From the NCBI GenBank assembly GCA_020724425.1, contig DYGY01000019.1:1-47415 (forward strand): a DNA stretch of 47,415 nt. The letters run 5' to 3'. The DNA is from Thermaerobacter marianensis. Its GTDB lineage: Bacteria; Bacillota; Sulfobacillia; DVGY01. Both the position numbers and the translations under genes were made by a program. Positions 43,612 through 47,415 of the stretch are shown here, piece by piece (positions within the stretch are counted from its first letter, which is position 1; the number at the start of each line of letters is the position of its first letter). The notes under the pieces were generated by a model. That model had not been told where the DNA came from and did no database searches. It was given only the letters and a program-made list of their open reading frames with translations.

Positions 43612-44535
43612 ATGGCCAATTTAAAGGAAATGGCCACTAGGGAAAGTAGATTGACTGGCGGTCACCGCTTGTGTTCAGGGTGCGGTGCACCAGTTGTCGT
43701 TAAGCAGATCCTGGCAGGAACCAAGAAGCCTGTTGTTGTTGGTGCTGCTACAGGATGTCTAGAAGTTGGTACAACAATCTATCCCTATACGGCCTGGAAG
43801 ACTCCTTTTATCCATAGTGCATTTGAAAATTCTGCCGCTACTATGAGTGGTGTTGAAACTGCATATAGAGCAATGAAGAAAAAAGGTGCTATTGAAGAGG
43901 ATGTAAAGTTTGTGGTTTTTGCAGGTGATGGTGGTAGCTATGATATTGGTTTCCAATCATTATCTGGTGCTATGGAAAGAGGACACAATCTGGTCTATGT
44001 TGTTTATGATAATGAAGCATACATGAATACAGGTGTACAAAGATCTAGTTCTACACCTTTAGGTGCGGCAACAACCACATCTCCGGCAGGAAAGAAGATG
44101 GCTGCCAAGTCAAGACCTAAGAAGGATTTGACTTCAATTATGGTAGCCCATAACATTCCTTATGTGGCACAGGTTTCACCAAGTCACTGGAGTGATACTG
44201 TTAGAAAGGCCGAAAAGGCTTTTGAGCAGGATGGACCCGCTTTTATTAACGCAATGTCACCTTGTCCGCTCGGTTGGCCACATGAAGCTGATCAAACTAT
44301 TGAGCTTGCGAAACTAGCAGTTGATACCTGCTATTGGCCACTCTTTGAGGTTGAAAACGGTGAATGGCGTTTAACCTATAAGCCAAAGAAGAAGAGACCT
44401 CTTACTGATTGGTTAGAATTACAGGGTAGATTTAAGCATCTGTTCAAACCAGAAAACAAGCATATTATTGATCAGTTACAGGCCTCTGTTGACCAGAAGT
44501 GGGAAGCTCTATTAGATAAGACTGGTAGGAAATAA
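43612..44535 (+). CDS. porB: 2-oxoacid:ferredoxin oxidoreductase, beta subunit
   Basis: A 307-residue thiamine-diphosphate-binding subunit. It contains the cysteine motif CSGCGAP that contributes to the third [4Fe-4S] cluster, the TPP/Mg motif GDGGSYDIG and then NEAYMNTGVQRS. Together with PorGDA it oxidises pyruvate (or another 2-oxoacid) and CoA to the acyl-CoA and CO2, reducing ferredoxin. A terminator directly follows, closing the operon. Confidence 0.94.
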   Translation: MANLKEMATRESRLTGGHRLCSGCGAPVVVKQILAGTKKPVVVGAATGCLEVGTTIYPYTAWKTPFIHSAFENSAATMSGVETAYRAMKKKGAIEEDVKFVVFAGDGGSYDIGFQSLSGAMERGHNLVYVVYDNEAYMNTGVQRSSSTPLGAATTTSPAGKKMAAKSRPKKDLTSIMVAHNIPYVAQVSPSHWSDTVRKAEKAFEQDGPAFINAMSPCPLGWPHEADQTIELAKLAVDTCYWPLFEVENGEWRLTYKPKKKRPLTDWLELQGRFKHLFKPENKHIIDQLQASVDQKWEALLDKTGRK

Positions 44536-44541
44536 GTGGTG

Positions 44542-44568
44542 CCCGGAACCTTTTAGGTTCCGGGTTTT
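44542..44568 (+). terminator. Terminator of the por operon
   Basis: CCCGGAACC (44542-44550) and GGTTCCGGG (44556-44564) form a 9-bp stem with a five-base loop; TTTT follows. Confidence 0.9.
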
Positions 44569-44582
44569 CTTAAGATATATCA

Positions 44583-44613
44583 TTGATTACTATGCTAGTC
44601 CGTGTAGTATAAT
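44583..44613 (+). promoter_or_regulatory. Candidate gltX promoter
   Basis: A perfect TATAAT (44608-44613) with TTGATT 19 bases upstream (44583-44588). The spacing is slightly long. Confidence 0.5.
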
Positions 44614-44647
44614 AAGGTAAGCAATCAGGTTAACGGGGGGAAAACAC

Positions 44648-46126
44648 ATGGTGGAGATATCTGAGAAGGTTCGGGTGAGATTTGCTCCAAGTCCGACTGG
44701 TGAATTACATATTGGAGGAGCAAGAACCGCTCTATTTAACTGGCTATTTGCAAAACGGCATGGTGGAACTTTTGTTTTACGTGTTGAGGATACGGATCAG
44801 GCTCGTTCTACTGAGAAATCTGTCAAAGGAATCCTAGACTCAATGAAATGGCTGGGACTAGATTGGGATGAAGGCCCAGAAATAGAAGGAGAGTTTGGTC
44901 CATATTTTCAGTCAGAGAGAAAGGGTTTATATCTTAAGGAAGTAAATCGCTTATTGGAAGAAGGCAAGGCATATCGTTGTTACTGCACAAAGGAAGAGTT
45001 GGATGCACAACGTGAGAAGGCTAGAGAGGAACATAGAGCATTCTTATACAATGGGCATTGCCGTAAGCTTACAGTGGAACAAGAGACAGCTTTTCAAAAA
45101 GAAGGTCGTTCCTATGTAATTCGCATAAAAACAGCAGACGACGGCAAAACGGTGGTACATGATTTGATCAGAGGAGACGTCGAGTTTGATAATAGTGTCA
45201 TCGATGACTTTATTATTTTGAAGTCAGATGGTATGCCAACCTACAACTTCGCCTGTGTAATTGATGATGCTAGCATGAAAATCAACTATATACTAAGAGC
45301 TGAGGAACATTTATCAAACACTCCAAAACAGATTGCTGTATACAAGGCTCTTGGGTATGAGTTACCTAATTTTGCACATGTACCAATGATTCTAGCACCT
45401 GATCGTTCAAAACTGTCTAAGCGGCACGGAGCAACTTCCGTTGAAGAGTTTAAGGATCAGGGGTATCTCCCTGAGGGAATCATCAACTATATTGCTCTTC
45501 TTGGCTGGTCTCCGGGAGATGACCGTGAGATTATGAGCATAGAGGAAATAATCAGTGAGTTTAAGCTGGAGCGGATTGGTAAGAATGCTTCAATCTATGA
45601 TGTCAACAAAATGACCTGGATTAATGGTCACTACTTAAGGGAAATGCCTTATCAACGACTAGCTGAGATTGCAAAGTCATGGTTTGTTAAAAAGGGCTAT
45701 CTTGTAGAGGAGCTTTCTCCTGAAAGACAGGTCTGGTATGAGCAGATGATTAAGGCTCTTCAGGACAGAGCCAAGACCCTTGTTGAATTAGTAGATGCTG
45801 CCGAGTATTTCTTTGTAGATGTAACAGATTATGAAGAAAAAGGTGTCAAGAAGCATTTTAATGAGTCAGCTATTGGTTTGCTAAATAAATGTATTGCTGA
45901 ATTGGAGAAGCTACCTGAGTTTACAGTAGAGGCAACAGAAAAAGCCTATAGAGCTATTGCTGAAGATTTAGGTGTCTCTGCAGGTAAGATTATTCATCCA
46001 ACAAGATTATCGATAACAGGAAGAACGATGGGACCAGGATTATTCGATATCATGGCTCTATTGGGTAAAGATACTGTTCTTAAGAGAATGAAAGAAGCAA
46101 TTAAGTGGATAGAGGATAATCAATAA
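44648..46126 (+). CDS. gltX: Glutamyl-tRNA synthetase
   Basis: A 492-residue class I synthetase with the HIGH-type motif PSPTGELHIGGARTALFNW near the N-terminus and the KMSKS-type motif DRSKLSKRHG (about 253-262), followed by the helical anticodon-binding domains. It charges tRNA-Glu, and in most Bacillota also tRNA-Gln for later amidation by GatCAB. tRNA-Gln and tRNA-Glu genes lie about 1 kb downstream. No T-box is seen upstream. Confidence 0.95.
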   Translation: MVEISEKVRVRFAPSPTGELHIGGARTALFNWLFAKRHGGTFVLRVEDTDQARSTEKSVKGILDSMKWLGLDWDEGPEIEGEFGPYFQSERKGLYLKEVNRLLEEGKAYRCYCTKEELDAQREKAREEHRAFLYNGHCRKLTVEQETAFQKEGRSYVIRIKTADDGKTVVHDLIRGDVEFDNSVIDDFIILKSDGMPTYNFACVIDDASMKINYILRAEEHLSNTPKQIAVYKALGYELPNFAHVPMILAPDRSKLSKRHGATSVEEFKDQGYLPEGIINYIALLGWSPGDDREIMSIEEIISEFKLERIGKNASIYDVNKMTWINGHYLREMPYQRLAEIAKSWFVKKGYLVEELSPERQVWYEQMIKALQDRAKTLVELVDAAEYFFVDVTDYEEKGVKKHFNESAIGLLNKCIAELEKLPEFTVEATEKAYRAIAEDLGVSAGKIIHPTRLSITGRTMGPGLFDIMALLGKDTVLKRMKEAIKWIEDNQ

Positions 46127-46130
46127 AGGG

Positions 46131-46160
46131 AATCCCCCTGAGCTGTCAGGGGGATTTATT
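46131..46160. terminator. Terminator between gltX and groES (convergent)
   Basis: AATCCCCCTGA (46131-46141) and TCAGGGGGATT (46146-46156) form an 11-bp stem with loop GCTG; T-rich sequence follows on the plus strand. Confidence 0.85.
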
Positions 46161-46182
46161 TTATGTTCTATATACACAGAAT

Positions 46183-46455
46183 TCAATTTTCAACGATAGC
46201 TAAAATGTCACCTCTAGTAAGGATTAGATATTCTTCATCATCAATTCTGACTTCTTGTCCTGCATATTTGGAAAAAAGTACGTGATCACCTGCTTTGATA
46301 TACTGTTGAAGATCTTCGTCTGTCCCAACGGCGATAACTTCGCCTTTTTGGGGCTTTTCCTTGGCGGAGTCTGGAATGATAATACCACCCTTTGTTTGTT
46401 CTTTTTCTTCAGTAAGTTTGATGAGTAAACGATCATCCATTGGCTTAAGCTTCAT
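46183..46455 (-). CDS. groES: Co-chaperonin GroES
   Basis: A 90-residue GroES: MKLKPMDDRLLIKL, a mobile loop (EEKEQTKGGIIIPDSAKEKP), and GDHVLFSKYAGQEV. It caps GroEL to fold proteins. Unlike the usual groES-groEL pair, no groEL follows; the next gene downstream is the convergent gltX. It lies 22 bases behind a glutaredoxin gene on the same strand, so a shared transcript is likely. It may be a second, non-operonic GroES copy or the only one, with groEL elsewhere. Confidence 0.9.
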   Translation of the reverse strand: MKLKPMDDRLLIKLTEEKEQTKGGIIIPDSAKEKPQKGEVIAVGTDEDLQQYIKAGDHVLFSKYAGQEVRIDDEEYLILTRGDILAIVEN

Positions 46456-46477
46456 TATATAGTTCCTCCTTTAGTTT

Positions 46478-46714
46478 CTAACCTCTGATTCCTAGAGATT
46501 GATTAATCTTTGCTTTGTCAAACCCTATTATGACTTTTCCATTGATATCTAGTACTGGTACACCCATCTGTCCGGATTTACGGACCATTTCTCTAGCGGC
46601 ACTAGGATTCTTAGATACATCAAGTTCTCGAAATGGAATTCCCCGTTCTCTTAAATAACTCTTGGCCTTACTACAATATTGACACGTTGGCGTTGTGTAT
46701 ATTAGGACAGCCAT
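46478..46714 (-). CDS. Glutaredoxin-like protein (NrdH/Grx family)
   Basis: A 78-residue thioredoxin-fold protein: MAVLIYTTPTC, redox motif C11-Q-Y-C14, a cis-Pro loop (GVPVLDI), and a C-terminal helix. It resembles short NrdH/Grx-like proteins of anaerobes. The CQYC sequence resembles neither classical NrdH (CVQC) nor Grx (CPYC) exactly. The ATG at 46714 begins at the fold; a TTG at 46762 would add 16 residues. The promoter carries a CsoR/CstR-like inverted repeat. Confidence 0.82.
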   Translation of the reverse strand: MAVLIYTTPTCQYCSKAKSYLRERGIPFRELDVSKNPSAAREMVRKSGQMGVPVLDINGKVIIGFDKAKINQSLGIRG

Positions 46715-46791
46715 TGATCTTACCTGGCTGAAACAGAGGTGTCTTGTATTAGACAGTCCCAAACCAGGCTTGTCACCTCCCTCTTCAATAT

Positions 46792-46807
46792 ATACCCCAT
46801 AGGGTAT
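46792..46807. promoter_or_regulatory. CsoR/CstR/FrmR-type operator candidate
   Basis: ATACCC-CATA-GGGTAT is a perfect 6-bp inverted repeat. It resembles the operators of CsoR-family repressors (copper, persulfide or formaldehyde sensors). It lies about 12 bases downstream of the -10 box of the glutaredoxin promoter, at or just after the start of transcription. Confidence 0.6.
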
Positions 46808-46818
46808 CTAACAATCTC

Positions 46819-46848
46819 ATTATATGAGTGTAAAAAAGAATGTGTCAA
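46819..46848 (-). promoter_or_regulatory. Promoter of the glutaredoxin-groES pair
   Basis: Read leftward, a perfect TTGACA (46848-46843), an 18-base spacer and a perfect TATAAT (46824-46819). The strength is high, consistent with the need for repression at the adjoining operator. Confidence 0.8.
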
Positions 46849-46952
46849 GATATGAATCTACATTAAGTATGTACAAACAGTATTGCATGGTTTGCATATT
46901 GTTAATCTAACAAGGTTATCCTGTTAAGAGACAAAAACCCTGAAAACTAATA

Positions 46953-46981
46953 TTGATTTCTCTCATGTGTGATGCTATAAT
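46953..46981 (+). promoter_or_regulatory. Promoter of tRNA-Gln/tRNA-Glu
   Basis: TTGATT (46953-46958), a 17-base spacer and TATAAT (46976-46981), about 29 bases before tRNA-Gln. Confidence 0.75.
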
Positions 46982-47009
46982 TACTTTTGCGACAAATTGA
47001 AAACTTAAT

Positions 47010-47083
47010 TGGGGGATCGGGTAACGGTAGCCCGCGAGACTCTGGATTTCGTAGTGGAGGTTCGAATCCTCCTCCCCCAGCCA
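47010..47083 (+). tRNA. tRNA-Gln(CTG)
   Basis: 74 bases with encoded CCA. Acceptor TGGGGGA/TCCCCCA, D arm GGG/CCC, anticodon stem CGAGA/TTTCG with loop CTCTGGA (anticodon CTG), and T arm GGAGG-TTCGAAT-CCTCC. Confidence 0.93.
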
Positions 47084-47084
47084 G

Positions 47085-47157
47085 GCCCCGTTCGTCTAGT
47101 GGCCTAGGACGCCGCCCTCTCACGGCGGTAACGCGGGTTCGACTCCCGCACGGGGTA
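47085..47157 (+). tRNA. tRNA-Glu(CTC)
   Basis: 73 bases, CCA not encoded. Acceptor GCCCCGT/ACGGGGT with a G-T first pair, anticodon loop with CTC, T arm GCGGG/CCCGC. It starts two bases after tRNA-Gln, so they are cotranscribed. Confidence 0.92.
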
Positions 47158-47162
47158 CAAAA

Positions 47163-47190
47163 TTGAGAAGTCAGTTGACTTCTCAATCTT
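47163..47190 (+). terminator. Terminator after tRNA-Glu
   Basis: TTGAGAAGTCA (47163-47173) is followed after GT by its exact complement TGACTTCTCAA (47176-47186), then a short T-rich tail. Confidence 0.7.
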
Positions 47191-47225
47191 TCACCTTAAG
47201 AGGAAAAAACATTAAGAAAATACTC

Positions 47226-47254
47226 TTGACAGGATGGGCTGGCGTTGATAAAAT
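47226..47254 (+). promoter_or_regulatory. Strong promoter P1 (probably rRNA operon)
   Basis: A perfect TTGACA (47226-47231), a 17-base spacer and TAAAAT (47249-47254). The first of two tandem promoters at the right edge. Confidence 0.7.
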
Positions 47255-47318
47255 ATGCAACGTTGCACCATAAAAGTCTGACGAGTTACGAACTGTTCGA
47301 GTCGGATAAAAAAGAGTC

Positions 47319-47347
47319 TTGACAAGAGTGAAAAGCACTGCTAAGAT
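47319..47347 (+). promoter_or_regulatory. Strong promoter P2 (probably rRNA operon)
   Basis: TTGACA (47319-47324), a 17-base spacer and TAAGAT (47342-47347). The stretch from 47372 (TCTTTGAAAAC...) resembles a pre-16S leader, so a 16S rRNA gene probably starts just beyond the window. Confidence 0.65.
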
Positions 47348-47415
47348 AAGTAACTGTGACGCAACAAAATTGGTCTTTGAAAACATAACAGCGTGAGAGG
47401 AACACAAGTGTTTTA

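Noticed and set aside
46947-47186. A 79-codon minus-strand frame
   Set aside because: It is antisense to tRNA-Gln and tRNA-Glu, which fully explain the sequence.
47183-47407. A 74-codon minus-strand frame at the right edge
   Set aside because: It overlaps two consensus promoters and the presumed pre-rRNA leader and has no recognisable motif or ribosome-binding site.

Overview
The window is a chromosomal replication-origin region from a low-GC, Gram-positive-type anaerobe (Bacillota, most likely a Clostridia-like lineage). The evidence is the order rpmH-rnpA-yidD-yidC-jag-mnmE-mnmG-rsmG-noc-parA-parB facing dnaA-dnaN-S4-recF-remB-gyrB-gyrA, a large-type SRP RNA upstream of dnaX, a serine T-box, a BofA homologue (a protein of endospore formers), a four-subunit ferredoxin-dependent 2-oxoacid oxidoreductase (anaerobic metabolism), and a chemoreceptor behind a SigD-type promoter (motility). 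The species cannot be named from sequence alone.

Layout. 1-12.5 kb (minus strand): a long leftward set for chromosome segregation, tRNA modification, membrane insertion and the envelope: rpmH, rnpA, yidD, yidC, jag, mnmE, mnmG, rsmG, noc, a perfect parS, parA, parB, DUF554, DUF4446, an M23 peptidase, bactofilin and a lipid kinase. 12.6-13.2 kb: a leftward nicotinamidase with an unusual structured leader. 13.3-15.4 kb: a bipartite oriC, with DnaA boxes on both sides of dnaA and a DnaA-trio unwinding element just before dnaN. 15.4-27 kb (plus): dnaN, S4 protein, recF, a DUF721/zinc-finger protein, remB, gyrB and gyrA, then rtcB, an ECF S component, an AIR-synthase-like protein and cobO, all tightly packed. 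27-29.4 kb (minus): a Lon-like AAA protease.

29.4-37.7 kb: a serine-centred stretch. A T-box with a UCC (Ser) specifier leads an operon of class II aldolase, mtnA and serS. tRNA-Ser(UGA), -Ser(GCU), -Arg(ACG), -Arg(CCU), -Ser(CGA) and -Ser(GGA) follow, interleaved with yqhV, a chemoreceptor, a D-threonine-aldolase-like enzyme and tadA, and then the SRP RNA. 37.7-41.2 kb: dnaX, ybaB, recR, a decayed IS200/IS605-type tnpB relic, a DUF2508 gene and bofA. 41.3-44.5 kb: a leader with two terminator-like hairpins, then porGDAB. 44.6-47.4 kb: gltX, a convergent glutaredoxin-groES pair behind a CsoR/CstR-like operator, tRNA-Gln and tRNA-Glu, and two tandem strong promoters at the right edge, probably those of an rRNA operon.

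Most of the window is conserved housekeeping DNA. No CRISPR array, prophage or intact mobile element was seen. The most interesting points are regulatory or contextual: methionine/5'-deoxyribose-salvage enzymes placed under a serine T-box with serS, a nicotinamidase ribosome-binding site separated from its start by a hairpin, an rsmG reading frame with no canonical start, a CsoR-like operator before glutaredoxin-groES, and a tnpB/omegaRNA-like relic abutting recR.
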